DNA of 64,000 nucleotides from a virus, in the IMG/VR virus record IMGVR_UViG_3300045974_000166, positions 124,001 through 188,000 of that record. One strand, written 5' to 3'. Shown here in pieces: positions 17,077-25,931 of this stretch. The number at the start of each line of letters is the position of its first letter. Within the stretch, counting starts at the first letter, position 1. Both the position numbers and the translations under genes were made by a program. A model generated the notes under the pieces. That model did no database searches. It worked only from the letters and a program-made list of their open reading frames with translations, and was not told the DNA's origin.

Positions 17077-17899
17077 ATTAAAAGAATTTAGCAAAACCAA
17101 AGAATGGGGTCTTGCTCTGTCACTTAAGACTGCATATGAATTTTACAAAGACGAACCAAATGTTCTTCACGTAGCATTATTTGGTTATTCATTCTGGTTC
17201 GAAGTACCACAGATTCTGAAACCAAAGTCTGTCTGGGTAGATACTTCAAGATATGAATGGGCCAAGGGTAATCCTAAAGCAGGATATACTAATCATATTT
17301 GCCGTGAGTATGGATTTTCTATATATGAAGATCATTTGCACATTAGATATGGAATTCAGCCAGGTTCTTGGTCGAGAAATGATCCTGAAAATTCCGACCA
17401 TTCTAAATGCTTCGAAATCCCATGGAAAGCTCGGCGACGGATGCACATCGATTACTTGAATCCAGATGAAACTTTATTCAAGAGATATTTTGACAAAAAG
17501 AATGGCGGCATTAACTTTGATGCCCTAGAAGAAATTAGAAATGCAGTACCAAAGTTAGTGATCAAGTTCAACGACTTTGACGGAGAAGAAATCACTGCTA
17601 CTTGCCACATCGAAGAATCAATGTATCGTCACGGCACATCTTGGATGAAATGGCTTGGATACATTAGAAAACCAGTATACTATAAACACGTTGACTTCTC
17701 TTTTGATAAAGAAGTGGGTCGGCAAAAAGGTGACTGGAAAGGCGGCACAACGGCACATTCGGCTGTCGTCGAAGAAGGTGATACTCTGTTTGAAGCATTT
17801 GTCAGATATGGAACATCTCTCGAACGCTGCAAAGGGTACGGCCAGGTTAACCGTGAATTTAGTAATATGAGGATAGTAAATGATCAAGCAATATCGTAA
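17069..17899 (+). CDS. Hypothetical protein (276 aa)
   Basis: Overlaps the SLOG gene by 8 nt. Trp/Tyr-rich, mixed alpha/beta, no motif recognised. C-terminal part has VVEEGDTLFEAFVRYGTS. Confidence 0.72.
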   Translation: MFKLKEFSKTKEWGLALSLKTAYEFYKDEPNVLHVALFGYSFWFEVPQILKPKSVWVDTSRYEWAKGNPKAGYTNHICREYGFSIYEDHLHIRYGIQPGSWSRNDPENSDHSKCFEIPWKARRRMHIDYLNPDETLFKRYFDKKNGGINFDALEEIRNAVPKLVIKFNDFDGEEITATCHIEESMYRHGTSWMKWLGYIRKPVYYKHVDFSFDKEVGRQKGDWKGGTTAHSAVVEEGDTLFEAFVRYGTSLERCKGYGQVNREFSNMRIVNDQAIS

Positions 17900-18170
17900 G
17901 AAACCAGTAGTAATTGAAGCAGTTCAGTTCGTCTATTCTAAAGAAGGAATTGAAGAACTGAAGGCATTCTGCGGTCCATATCTGCTGAAGACAAACAAGA
18001 ATCGACACATTGGTGCCATCGGCGAAGCTCACATCGGCACTTTGGAAGATGGGAATGTTCTTCAAGTAGACCACATCGCCGATGAAGGTGACTACATTAT
18101 CAAAGGTGTTGCTGGCGAATTTTACCCATGTAAACCCAGCATCTTCCATTCTACATACGAGGCTGTATGA
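17880..18170 (+). CDS. PGDYG-type conserved phage protein
   Basis: 96 aa. QYRKKPVVIEAVQF at the start and DYIIKGVAGEFYPCKPSIF near the end are the signature of a very widespread small phage family. Function unknown. Confidence 0.8.
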   Translation: MIKQYRKKPVVIEAVQFVYSKEGIEELKAFCGPYLLKTNKNRHIGAIGEAHIGTLEDGNVLQVDHIADEGDYIIKGVAGEFYPCKPSIFHSTYEAV

Positions 18171-18364
18171 CTAAAGTAGAAAAGCTCGAAAATAAAATTT
18201 TTAAACTGTATTCACAGATCGATGAAATCCAAAGGGCATGTCCGCATACTAATGCAAGCAAAGAGGGATTTTCTGACACAGGTAACTGGTGCAAAGCCGA
18301 TGATTGTTACTGGTGGGAATTCAGATGTCCAGACTGTGGAAAGATATGGACGGAGGATCAATAA
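18167..18364 (+). CDS. Small zinc-ribbon-like protein (65 aa)
   Basis: CPHTN ... CKADD ... CPDCGKIW suggests a metal site. ATGA overlap. Confidence 0.68.
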   Translation: MTKVEKLENKIFKLYSQIDEIQRACPHTNASKEGFSDTGNWCKADDCYWWEFRCPDCGKIWTEDQ

Positions 18365-18645
18365 TGGCTAACGGATATGCAGACATTACTGATGTAGCAA
18401 TTAAGTACGATGGTGTGATCTGGTCTCTACCGCGGCCAAATCGGCATCATCACGTGATTCGTCTTATTGCTTCTAAGAACGGAGTAGGCATCAAAGGGTC
18501 AGATGTTCAAGGTTTCCTAGATGAAAACGGTGAGTTTCTGAACCGCCAAGGTGCCTTCATTCGCGCACAAAGAACTGGGCAAATCATACGCCCAGCAGAA
18601 GGCGGTTATCAAGGTGGGAATTTATTCTCGGAAGATCTCTGGTAA
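18364..18645 (+). CDS. Conserved phage protein (VGIKGSDVQGFLDENG...LFSEDLW)
   Basis: 93 aa from ATG 18364 (TAATG). The terminal LFSEDLW and central GSDVQGFLDENGEFLNR recur in phage and bacterial proteins of unknown function. Confidence 0.78.
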   Translation: MANGYADITDVAIKYDGVIWSLPRPNRHHHVIRLIASKNGVGIKGSDVQGFLDENGEFLNRQGAFIRAQRTGQIIRPAEGGYQGGNLFSEDLW

Positions 18646-18674
18646 TTTACACATAAACTTTTTGATGTTATAAT
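18646..18674 (+). promoter_or_regulatory. Phage early-type promoter giving a leaderless start
   Basis: TTTACA 18646-18651, 17 nt, TATAAT 18669-18674; the next ATG is only 6 nt downstream at 18681. Confidence 0.87.
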
Positions 18675-18680
18675 GAACCT

Positions 18681-18929
18681 ATGAAATTTTGTATAGACTG
18701 TAAATACCACAGATATGGTGACGATTACCCATCAGAATGTCACCATCCGATGTCTAACTATAAGACAAATCTAGTATCTGGATATGAGTATTTCCGTGAT
18801 TGTACTTATATGAGAGTTGATTTTGCCACTGCAACCGGAATATCTATGCAGGCTGCTGTATGTGGTCCAGATGCAAAATTATTTGAACAAAAGAAACCTT
18901 GGTGGAAATTATGGCTAAGAAATTCGTAA
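18681..18929 (+). CDS. Cys-rich small phage protein (82 aa)
   Basis: FCIDCKYH ... CHHP ... DCTYMR ... VCGPDAKLFE: probable zinc-binding protein of a family common in phages. ATG sits at the predicted transcription start. Overlaps nadR by 19 nt. Confidence 0.72.
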   Translation: MKFCIDCKYHRYGDDYPSECHHPMSNYKTNLVSGYEYFRDCTYMRVDFATATGISMQAAVCGPDAKLFEQKKPWWKLWLRNS

Positions 18930-19939
18930 CCGGTTTGGTTGTCGGCAAGTTCTGCCCACTTCACGATGGGCACGTCAAAGTCATTGATACTGCCGCTGAG
19001 CAATGTGAGAATCTAATCATACTATCTTACACCTCGGGTAATTTCCCAGGCTGTGAAGCAGAGAAGCGGCAAGAGTGGTTAGAAATGGCCACAAAATTTT
19101 GGGACAGAACCAATATTACAATTGATGTCCTAGACACAAAATCCATTGTCATGGGCCTTGTGGATGACTCTTCGGAGTTTGCACATAGACAATTTTGTGC
19201 CGAACATTTGCTTGAAACTTTAGAAACTACCGTAGATGCCGTCTTTACATCCGAAGATTATGGACAGGGATTTGCCGATCATCTAGCACTTTACTTTACG
19301 TCGAAATTTTTGAATCCAGTTCATGTCGAACATGTGATGGTAGACAAAGATCGCCTTGAACATCCAATTTCTGGCACACAACTCCGGGAATCAACTAAGA
19401 ATATGGAACTATATACACCGTGGTATGTTCGAAAAGATTTTGTTCGTAAGGTATTATTCCTTGGTGCCGAATCAACTGGCAAAACTACTTTAGTACGTGC
19501 GCTTGGGGATGAACAACATACTGCTCTAGAATATGGCCGATTGCTGTACGATGCTCGGAATGGTAAACTTCGGTATGAAGACATGACTCTAATTGGTGCT
19601 CGGCAACTTCAAGTGGAAGATTTAAAGGCTGGCGGCATTAAAATGGATGAATTCATATACTGTGACACATCACCATTGACCACACTGTTTTACACCGAGC
19701 AGTGGTTTGGTCGAGTTCCACAAAAACTTTACGATATGGCAGCAAATTTGGATTCTTACTACAAGATCTTCCTGTGTGCGCCAGACTTTCCGATGGTGCA
19801 GGATGGCACCCGGCAGGATGAAAAGTTCCGGAACAAAGGGCATGCGTTCTATCTCAAAGAACTCGAAGGCAAGAAATATACTCTGCTCACAGGAAGTCTT
19901 GAAGAACGAATTGCTAAAGTGAAACAGGAATTACTATGA
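18911..19939 (+). CDS. nadR: NadR-like bifunctional NMN adenylyltransferase / ribosylnicotinamide kinase
   Basis: 342 aa from ATG 18911. N-terminal nucleotidyltransferase: VVGKFCPLHDGHVKVID (GxFxPxHxGH type) and the ISGTQLRES motif. C-terminal kinase: FLGAESTGKTTLVRAL (Walker A) and DTSPLTT. It would phosphorylate nicotinamide riboside and adenylylate NMN to NAD. The substrate is supplied by PnuC (12059). The pair can restore NAD during infection, including after NAD-depleting defence; this role is inferred. Confidence 0.9.
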   Translation: MAKKFVTGLVVGKFCPLHDGHVKVIDTAAEQCENLIILSYTSGNFPGCEAEKRQEWLEMATKFWDRTNITIDVLDTKSIVMGLVDDSSEFAHRQFCAEHLLETLETTVDAVFTSEDYGQGFADHLALYFTSKFLNPVHVEHVMVDKDRLEHPISGTQLRESTKNMELYTPWYVRKDFVRKVLFLGAESTGKTTLVRALGDEQHTALEYGRLLYDARNGKLRYEDMTLIGARQLQVEDLKAGGIKMDEFIYCDTSPLTTLFYTEQWFGRVPQKLYDMAANLDSYYKIFLCAPDFPMVQDGTRQDEKFRNKGHAFYLKELEGKKYTLLTGSLEERIAKVKQELL

Positions 19940-20271
19940 GTGATTACATGGAATTTAGAGGTAAGTGTAAAGAACTATCCGAAGCTGCATGTTTAGATGA
20001 TCCAACACTTAAATTAGTTCGAGGTCATTACTATTGTCCAATTTGGAATTCAGAAGAACAACATTGGTGGACAGTGAAAGAAGATGGGACGATTTATGAT
20101 CCATCTAAAGCTCAATTTCCATCTAAGGGACTTGGTACGTACACAGAATTTTCTGGTATGGTTGAATGTTCTGAATGCGGAAAAGAAATGAAAGAAGAAG
20201 ATGCAAGTTTCGATAGTAACTATGCATTTTGTTCTTATAAATGTCATGGTAGATTTGTAGGAGTATTTTAA
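19936..20271 (+). CDS. Conserved phage protein with C-terminal zinc finger (111 aa)
   Basis: RGHYYCPIW ... QHWWTVKEDGTIYDPSKAQFPS ... CSECGKEM ... AFCSYKCHGRFVG. A family seen in many phages; four Cys suggest zinc. ATGA overlap with nadR. Confidence 0.75.
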   Translation: MSDYMEFRGKCKELSEAACLDDPTLKLVRGHYYCPIWNSEEQHWWTVKEDGTIYDPSKAQFPSKGLGTYTEFSGMVECSECGKEMKEEDASFDSNYAFCSYKCHGRFVGVF

Positions 20272-20537
20272 TGAAACCGGTTTACACATTAGAAAATTGG
20301 GCAATAATATATGCCGTGGATAGTCCATATACGGCGCCCGAGGCTGCAGTGCCTTGTTTAGTGGGGGATAGAAATGGACTTTACGTAAAGACATCTAGAC
20401 TTCTTGGCAAATCTGGGAACTATGTGGTAACACAGAATTCTCTGTACAAGCTAGGGGAACCAGATCCAGAGTACGAAGCAGCTTATCCCGGTGCTCGTGG
20501 CCGAATGTTTACATCGTTGCAGAATGTAGAAGTATGA
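20271..20537 (+). CDS. Hypothetical protein (88 aa)
   Basis: TAATG overlap. Contains TSRLLGKSGNYVVTQNSLYKLG, resembling a small phage family of unknown role. Confidence 0.68.
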   Translation: MKPVYTLENWAIIYAVDSPYTAPEAAVPCLVGDRNGLYVKTSRLLGKSGNYVVTQNSLYKLGEPDPEYEAAYPGARGRMFTSLQNVEV

Positions 20538-20540
20538 GAC

Positions 20541-20744
20541 ATGATCAAAATCAATAATAATCTGTATGTAGCCGAAGATCAGATTTCAGAAGTCGCTTTA
20601 GATTACTATGGTGAACATGTCAAAGTGACTATGAAATCGGGTGAGATACACACCAAATCTAACGTTTATGGAGTTTCTGTCTACAAACAGTTGGATGACT
20701 TAGTCAAAGAAATTAATTTACACATAATGCGCGATGTAGTATAA
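20541..20744 (+). CDS. Hypothetical protein (67 aa) whose 3' end is a promoter
   Basis: Beta-rich N-terminus; the last nine codons (NLHIMRDVV) are the sequence of the next promoter box, so in this gene the frame reads through the conserved TAATTTACACAT instead of stopping in it. Confidence 0.6.
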   Translation: MIKINNNLYVAEDQISEVALDYYGEHVKVTMKSGEIHTKSNVYGVSVYKQLDDLVKEINLHIMRDVV

Positions 20745-20745
20745 T
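20717..20745 (+). promoter_or_regulatory. Phage early-type promoter inside the end of a gene
   Basis: TTTACA 20717-20722, 17 nt, TATAAT 20740-20745. Confidence 0.87.
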
Positions 20746-20775
20746 AAACCAACTTCTGAAACTCAAAGGAAAATC

Positions 20776-21126
20776 ATGTCTACATTCGATGAACTCTCGG
20801 TATCTGATCTGCACAAAGATGCGTTCGGTTGCCGTCCTTCTCAGTCTTGGTGGTATGGTTGGACCCATGCTACGGATGCCCAAAAGCAATTCCAATGGGA
20901 TTCTTTGGTGGAAGCCATGGTGCGCTCGGAAGACTACCGCAAAGAGCAAGAAGTGCGAGACATCGCTAAGTTCGAAGCTTCGGTTGCAGTTACCATTGAA
21001 GCTGGTGCAGCTGATCGTGCTACCGCCCTTCGGTGGCTCTTTGAAGCTGCTGATTGTTTTGGTGACTGGGAACATTTTGAATGGCAGAATGGTCTGCCGT
21101 TTCGGTATTTGACAAAGGAAATGTAA
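20776..21126 (+). CDS. Conserved phage protein (116 aa)
   Basis: SD AAAGGA. SDLHKDAFGCRPSQSWW at the start and DRATALRWLFEAA ... DWEHFEWQNGLP near the end mark a common phage family of unknown function. Confidence 0.78.
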   Translation: MSTFDELSVSDLHKDAFGCRPSQSWWYGWTHATDAQKQFQWDSLVEAMVRSEDYRKEQEVRDIAKFEASVAVTIEAGAADRATALRWLFEAADCFGDWEHFEWQNGLPFRYLTKEM

Positions 21127-21338
21127 TGTCTAGAGTAACTATGTCCGCGGCGTTCATTGTAAGCAACCCAGATGGTTGGCTGTATTCTGTTCGGGCGGAC
21201 GACGACAATTCCGAGTGCATTCGCATAGAACAAATCGATGACGGCAGTGGCACTCCGACTGGTCATCTTGTCTTCACAAAAGAGGAAGCAATGTTTATTG
21301 CTACCGCACTACAACGACTTGCTATTAACAAGGACTAA
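21126..21338 (+). CDS. Hypothetical protein (70 aa)
   Basis: TAATG overlap at 21126. Beta-rich; ends KEEAMFIATALQRLAINKD. Confidence 0.65.
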   Translation: MSRVTMSAAFIVSNPDGWLYSVRADDDNSECIRIEQIDDGSGTPTGHLVFTKEEAMFIATALQRLAINKD

Positions 21339-21339
21339 A

Positions 21340-21804
21340 ATGACCGATTACTTTGAATTAGAAGAAGGCATCCAGAATTGCTGGAATGTCACCACAGACA
21401 TCAAGGATATGTGTGAAGCCGGAGCTCCAGTGGAAGACATCAAAGCTCTGGCAACCGTGTATGCCTATCGCTTCGAAAAGCTCTGGAATACTTACGAGAG
21501 CATGATCCGGGAAAAACAATTTGTGAGTACTGAGGTTCCAACGGCCGAACAATTCTCAGATTTGCCGCCAAGCGGGGTTGACATGAGCGAGGCGGCAACT
21601 ACATCTGGCAACGGAATCTTTGGAGTCAATCTTGTGGATTCGGATAATCAGAATGTACGACTCTCGTACGGTATCTATGACACAGATGAAGGTCCCCAGC
21701 GGATCCTCGGTATTGGCCGCGGCACCGAAACTTTATCATCATCGATCAATGATCTTGATGTGTACATCAACGCACTTACTATCTTGAAGGCTTGTGTAAA
21801 ATGA
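21340..21804 (+). CDS. Hypothetical protein (154 aa)
   Basis: ATG 21340 chosen over longer in-frame starts inside the previous gene. N-terminal part contains WNVTTDIKDMCEAG; the second half is beta-rich. No family recognised. Confidence 0.68.
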   Translation: MTDYFELEEGIQNCWNVTTDIKDMCEAGAPVEDIKALATVYAYRFEKLWNTYESMIREKQFVSTEVPTAEQFSDLPPSGVDMSEAATTSGNGIFGVNLVDSDNQNVRLSYGIYDTDEGPQRILGIGRGTETLSSSINDLDVYINALTILKACVK

Positions 21805-22025
21805 ACTACCCCCGCGTGTATGGATTCACAGATCGTCAACTGAAACATGCCGACGTTCTTTGGGCGCTTCAGTCTACCGAGGATGTTGAGTACTACCTTA
21901 GTGGTTTGACTGGAGCCGATTTCACAGATGCTCAGGTTGCTCTCATGATGATTGCCGCCGAGATTTACGATGAAGTCACAGAGTTTGACTTTGATCTGAC
22001 TCAAGTTCTCGAGAATCTGAAATAA
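21801..22025 (+). CDS. Hypothetical acidic protein (74 aa)
   Basis: ATGA overlap. Acidic, helical; TAA stop is just before the next promoter. Confidence 0.65.
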   Translation: MNYPRVYGFTDRQLKHADVLWALQSTEDVEYYLSGLTGADFTDAQVALMMIAAEIYDEVTEFDFDLTQVLENLK

Positions 22026-22054
22026 TTTACACATATTGACTGTTGGGTTATAAT
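22026..22054 (+). promoter_or_regulatory. Phage early-type promoter giving a leaderless start
   Basis: TTTACA 22026-22031, 17 nt, TATAAT 22049-22054; ATG 22061 follows after 6 nt. Confidence 0.87.
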
Positions 22055-22060
22055 TAACCC

Positions 22061-22264
22061 ATGTCTAAAATCACTCTTAAAACAGTCAATAAAGCCCTGA
22101 AGGAAGAGGGAATTCCCCTCGAACTTCAACGTGGTTCTGGTTACTTTTACTTCACCGGCTATGTGTTGGATCTCCGTGATTCAACCTCGGTGATGGTAAA
22201 CTCACTGAACCAATTGACTCTCGGCGAGTGGATTGAAGAAGCTCAATCGTTGATCAAGGAATAA
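22061..22264 (+). CDS. Small conserved phage protein (67 aa)
   Basis: ATG at the predicted transcription start, no SD. KALKEEGIPLELQRGSGYFY is typical of a small phage family of unknown function. Confidence 0.72.
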   Translation: MSKITLKTVNKALKEEGIPLELQRGSGYFYFTGYVLDLRDSTSVMVNSLNQLTLGEWIEEAQSLIKE

Positions 22265-22266
22265 TC

Positions 22267-22545
22267 ATGCGTGGAAAATACAGCCCAACCGTTACTGCCG
22301 CTTACATGGCTGACCAGGAATGGTGGCACAAATACAGCCGTGAAGCCGAAGAATTCACTCAGTACGACCCAGAAGGTTTCGATTCTTACGGCTACGATGT
22401 GAACGACGTTGACCGTGCCGGCAACTGGGAATGTGTTTACTACGAGAACAATGCGCCAGAGTTTGTTGATGCCGACTACAACTGGAAGTACGAAGCGGCT
22501 CTGGATGAATGGACATTTGACGGTATGAAACCGGTAAGGAAATGA
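22267..22545 (+). CDS. Hypothetical Tyr/Trp-rich protein (92 aa)
   Basis: AAGGAATA upstream. Tyr/Asp-rich. No family recognised. Confidence 0.68.
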   Translation: MRGKYSPTVTAAYMADQEWWHKYSREAEEFTQYDPEGFDSYGYDVNDVDRAGNWECVYYENNAPEFVDADYNWKYEAALDEWTFDGMKPVRK

Positions 22546-22797
22546 ATGAATGCAGCAGAAGCACTTGACTTGGCAACAGCGGCTAGGTCGCTTGACGGTG
22601 AGTACAAACGCGAAGAAACCAACGAGGTTTTGAAAACAATCAAAGCTAATGCTAAAGTTGGCAATCTAGGTTGTATCATTTATGATCTCATTGATCCGAT
22701 AGTAGTGAATCGTCTGAGAATACTTGGGTATGCAGTCAGAGAGTCTGAGGACCAACGTGACGGCTACATGGCAGAAATTACTTGGGGTAAAAAATGA
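22546..22797 (+). CDS. Hypothetical protein (83 aa)
   Basis: Immediately follows the previous stop. Contains IIYDLIDPIVVNRLRILGY; a phage small-protein pattern. No function. Confidence 0.65.
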   Translation: MNAAEALDLATAARSLDGEYKREETNEVLKTIKANAKVGNLGCIIYDLIDPIVVNRLRILGYAVRESEDQRDGYMAEITWGKK

Positions 22798-22895
22798 GAC
22801 CAGCACATCTTTACATCACCGCATCAATCGTGATGTTCGCTCTCGGACATTGGATTGCCGGATCAATTTTGTTGTTTTTGTTTTTGATTGCATGA
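22794..22895 (+). CDS. Very small membrane protein (33 aa)
   Basis: ATGA-coupled; almost entirely hydrophobic (ASIVMFALGHWIAGSILLFL). Short but in a strict ATGA context. Confidence 0.5.
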   Translation: MRPAHLYITASIVMFALGHWIAGSILLFLFLIA

Positions 22896-22896
22896 T

Positions 22897-23130
22897 ATGA
22901 GGTACGATGAGTTTAGAATGGCTCACTATGCCACATATCAACCACAACTTCGTGGTCCAGGATTTGAAGATGAAAGCATCACCGATTGGAAAAACCGTTG
23001 GGTTACTCGTATGTCTTCTCTGCAAATCCGTACGTGCATGGTTCATGAATTTGGGCACTACAATAGTGAGTGGAAAGATGTTGCCGAGGTAGTTATTCCG
23101 GCGTCCGAATGGTATAAGGAAACAAAATGA
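22897..23130 (+). CDS. Hypothetical protein (77 aa)
   Basis: ATG 22897. Contains DWKNRWVTRMSSLQIRTCMVHEFGH. Overlaps the RNA ligase start by ATGA. Confidence 0.65.
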   Translation: MRYDEFRMAHYATYQPQLRGPGFEDESITDWKNRWVTRMSSLQIRTCMVHEFGHYNSEWKDVAEVVIPASEWYKETK

Positions 23131-24185
23131 CAGAAGTTTATGTTCGTAAAATGGCATCTATTCAAAAGATTGCCGAAGTAAAGGCTATCCCTGACGCAGA
23201 CAAGATCTGTGCTTACAGGGTGAATGGCTGGTGGATTGTTGACCAAGTCGGCAAGTATGTCGTGGGTGATCTTGTTGTGTACGCAGAACCAGATTCTTTC
23301 ATTCCGAGCACACTTGCACCTTTCTTGACGAAGCCAGGACATTTCCCCAAGACGTATCTTGGTGTCGAAGGTGAAAAACTTCGCACGATCCGTCTGCGCA
23401 AGCAATTGTCACAAGGGCTGTTGCTGCCATTTACTCCAGAAATTGCAATCAAGGGGTTGGGCGCTGGGCCTGGGGCAAAATTTTCGGATTATGAAGGTGC
23501 TGATGTTTCTGAATTTCTCGGCATTGTAAAGTGGGAAGCACCACCTGAGTTTACTTCTGCTGATGCTCGTGGATCATTCCCATCGTTCATCATCAAGACT
23601 GACCAAGAACGTGTGCAAAACTGCTTCCGTGATATGGAAGAACATTTTGAACACCAAACATGGGAAGTCACAGAGAAGTGCGAAGGCTCTTCAATGACCG
23701 TGTACCAACGTCAAGGTGATTTTGGTGTTTGCTCACGCAACTTGGATTTGAAAGAATCTGAGGACAACACATTCTGGAAGATGGCTATTGAGCTTGGTCT
23801 GAAGGAAAAGTTGATCGAAGGTGGGTTGAATATTGCTATTCAAGGTGAACTTTGTGGTCCTGGAATTCAGGGTAACATTTACAACTTGACCAAGCACATG
23901 TTCTTCGTGTTTGATATTTTTGACATTGACAAGTTTGAATACTTTAACCCGCACGAACGTAGGTTCCATACAGCACTGCTTGGGTTGACTGATGTGCCTG
24001 TGCTTGAACGTGAAGCAAATCTGGTTGGGCATACATGTGAATCACTGCTATCAAAGGCCGATGGCCAGTCTGTACTTGGGTTGATTGGATGCCTGCGTGA
24101 AGGTGAAGTTTACAAGTTGAATTCGAATCGGCGTATTTCATTCAAAGCAGTGTCAAATAAATATCTTGAAAAGGTTAAGGATTAA
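23127..24185 (+). CDS. RNA ligase, DraRnl (DRB0094) type
   Basis: 352 aa. Residues 1-110 form the OB-like N-terminal domain of this type (IPDADKICAYRVNGWWIV). Nucleotidyl-transfer motifs follow: EKCEGSSMTVY (motif I, KxxG), CSRNLDL, IQGELCGPGIQGN and SFKAVSNKYL (motif V). These enzymes seal nicked RNA; with the kinase and phosphatase at 6554-7598 it would complete a tRNA repair set. Length and motifs are intact. Confidence 0.88.
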   Translation: MTEVYVRKMASIQKIAEVKAIPDADKICAYRVNGWWIVDQVGKYVVGDLVVYAEPDSFIPSTLAPFLTKPGHFPKTYLGVEGEKLRTIRLRKQLSQGLLLPFTPEIAIKGLGAGPGAKFSDYEGADVSEFLGIVKWEAPPEFTSADARGSFPSFIIKTDQERVQNCFRDMEEHFEHQTWEVTEKCEGSSMTVYQRQGDFGVCSRNLDLKESEDNTFWKMAIELGLKEKLIEGGLNIAIQGELCGPGIQGNIYNLTKHMFFVFDIFDIDKFEYFNPHERRFHTALLGLTDVPVLEREANLVGHTCESLLSKADGQSVLGLIGCLREGEVYKLNSNRRISFKAVSNKYLEKVKD

Positions 24186-24186
24186 T

Positions 24187-24276
24187 ATGAAAGCAAAAAT
24201 TGTCGAGGCAGGTCTATATACGGCCATGACTATTGTGGTTTTGATTACTATCTACTTGTTTGCAATGCTACGATAA
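24187..24276 (+). CDS. Very small membrane protein (29 aa)
   Basis: Starts one base after the ligase stop; hydrophobic span TAMTIVVLITIYLFAML. Short; moderate confidence. Confidence 0.4.
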   Translation: MKAKIVEAGLYTAMTIVVLITIYLFAMLR

Positions 24277-24292
24277 ATATTAAATTTTAGTA

Positions 24293-24667
24293 ATGACTAT
24301 GAAAATAGGTTTAAGACTTGGATATTGTCTCCGCGATATAGTTAAAGGCACTGTAAAAACTTCAAGCATTTTTGTACTTATTGTAAATTCCAAATTTAAC
24401 CCAAATAATGATGATCATTGGGATGCAATTTGGGAATATTACATGGATAACAAAATCTGGGATACCGGCCATAGCGAAGATGTATATAAATTTGCACTGA
24501 GAAGATTGTACAAGGCTGGCAAAATACATCAACCAAGAATTTACGGTGGTCGAGTACATAAATTTACTGAATCATGGGTCGAAATGATCCCAGCATTAAT
24601 TAAAATGGCACCACAACAAGTTACCAGTTTTCCCGAACTGAGTACAATACCGGATATACTATTATGA
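24293..24667 (+). CDS. Hypothetical protein (124 aa)
   Basis: Start uncertain (24293 or 24299), no clear SD. No family recognised. ATGA overlap with the next gene. Confidence 0.62.
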   Translation: MTMKIGLRLGYCLRDIVKGTVKTSSIFVLIVNSKFNPNNDDHWDAIWEYYMDNKIWDTGHSEDVYKFALRRLYKAGKIHQPRIYGGRVHKFTESWVEMIPALIKMAPQQVTSFPELSTIPDILL

Positions 24668-25446
24668 GAATTTCTTATTGGTCGAATTCAAAGTTTGCCG
24701 CAAAGCTCCGAGAAGTCTTCGGACTTCCTAAGCAACCGACTTCTGCAACATGGGAAGAATGGAAGGAAATAGAAGCCGAAGAAAAGAAAGCATCTCGACT
24801 TGGTATTGCTATTATACACGGTTTTGATAAAATCCAGGGGGCAATCTATGCTGTTCCGGATGCACTTCACTCTGTAGCTTATTTTGCTGGTAATATTAAG
24901 AATCAGTCGAATGTTCTTCGTACTCGTACTAAATTTGGATCTTGGGCTGATTTGTCTAATAGAATTCCAGACGGCTTGATGTTTGCCGTAGTCGACTACT
25001 TTGAAAAAGAATGCTTTTGGATGAACTGTGCCTTTACTTCTAAAGAAGAAATGCATACACTCGAACCAGAAGTTCAAAAATACATACAACAATCTTACAT
25101 CCACCGAAAATTGTTTGGTGTCAAAGTTTCGGATGAAGTAAGAGCAAAGCATGCTCGAGAATGGATTGATTTCCAGATTAAAGAAGGTAACCCAGAATCA
25201 GCGTCTGGTTACGAAGCACTTTGGGCAGCTTACAAATTCGCCAAGGGTCGGTACCTTACATATGACGCTTGGGAAGAATCTGGCTATAATGCTAGAATGG
25301 ATGAAATTCATCGAGGCATTGGTAATGTGTCCGAAGAGCAAACTGCTCTATTTAGAAAAATTACCGAACTCGAAGAAGCATTTGAGAAGGAAGTAGAAAT
25401 TCATTGTACTTCTATTGTGAAATATCGTCAATTTATGTGGACTTAA
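24664..25446 (+). CDS. Hypothetical protein (260 aa)
   Basis: Helical C-terminal half (EEQTALFRKITELEEAFEKE). No motif recognised; longest unassigned gene of this operon. Confidence 0.7.
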   Translation: MRISYWSNSKFAAKLREVFGLPKQPTSATWEEWKEIEAEEKKASRLGIAIIHGFDKIQGAIYAVPDALHSVAYFAGNIKNQSNVLRTRTKFGSWADLSNRIPDGLMFAVVDYFEKECFWMNCAFTSKEEMHTLEPEVQKYIQQSYIHRKLFGVKVSDEVRAKHAREWIDFQIKEGNPESASGYEALWAAYKFAKGRYLTYDAWEESGYNARMDEIHRGIGNVSEEQTALFRKITELEEAFEKEVEIHCTSIVKYRQFMWT

Positions 25447-25447
25447 T

Positions 25448-25705
25448 ATGACAAACAATTTATATGATGGTTTAGAACTCAAAGAAATCAAACCGCTTGA
25501 GTATCAGTGGCCCAAAGATGGAGTTACAGATGGAGTTACTTATACTATTGCTAAAGAACTAGAACCGATCGGTTATTGGGTCTTGGGCTCTGGTGGATAT
25601 TCTACTATAAATTTTGCTATGTACGTTAAACCAACTGCGGATCAGATTTACAACACAGAGATGCTGCTTGGTTGGAAATGGAAAGATGCAATTAAGTACA
25701 AATAA
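25448..25705 (+). CDS. Hypothetical protein (85 aa)
   Basis: Two bp after the previous stop. No family recognised. Confidence 0.65.
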   Translation: MTNNLYDGLELKEIKPLEYQWPKDGVTDGVTYTIAKELEPIGYWVLGSGGYSTINFAMYVKPTADQIYNTEMLLGWKWKDAIKYK

Positions 25706-25715
25706 GAATGTCCGA

Positions 25716-25931
25716 ATGATTGCGGTAGAGTCAAATCTTATCGTAGAAGAATACAATGGGTTTGATCGCGCAGAACTTACTCAAGCTGAGATTGAGTTTG
25801 CCAAGGGCATCATTGCGCAGTGCATCTTTATTGTACAGTGTGGTGTCGTTCGGAATGGACATGATACTCCAGAGTACAAACGATCGGTGAGACACATCAC
25901 GGATCTGGAATATTTCAAGGACAACGTATGA
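25716..25931 (+). CDS. Hypothetical protein (71 aa)
   Basis: ATG 25716 (MIAVESNLIVEEYNG); an upstream in-frame start lies inside the previous gene. EIEFAKGIIAQCIFIVQ faintly recalls the FAELIV family. Confidence 0.6.
   Translation: MIAVESNLIVEEYNGFDRAELTQAEIEFAKGIIAQCIFIVQCGVVRNGHDTPEYKRSVRHITDLEYFKDNV

Noticed and set aside
20934-21266. Minus-strand frames around 21000
   Set aside because: Antisense to two conserved small phage genes, no signals.
24688-25152. Minus-strand frame of 154 codons
   Set aside because: Opposite the 260-aa plus-strand gene in a tightly coupled operon; no SD or motif.
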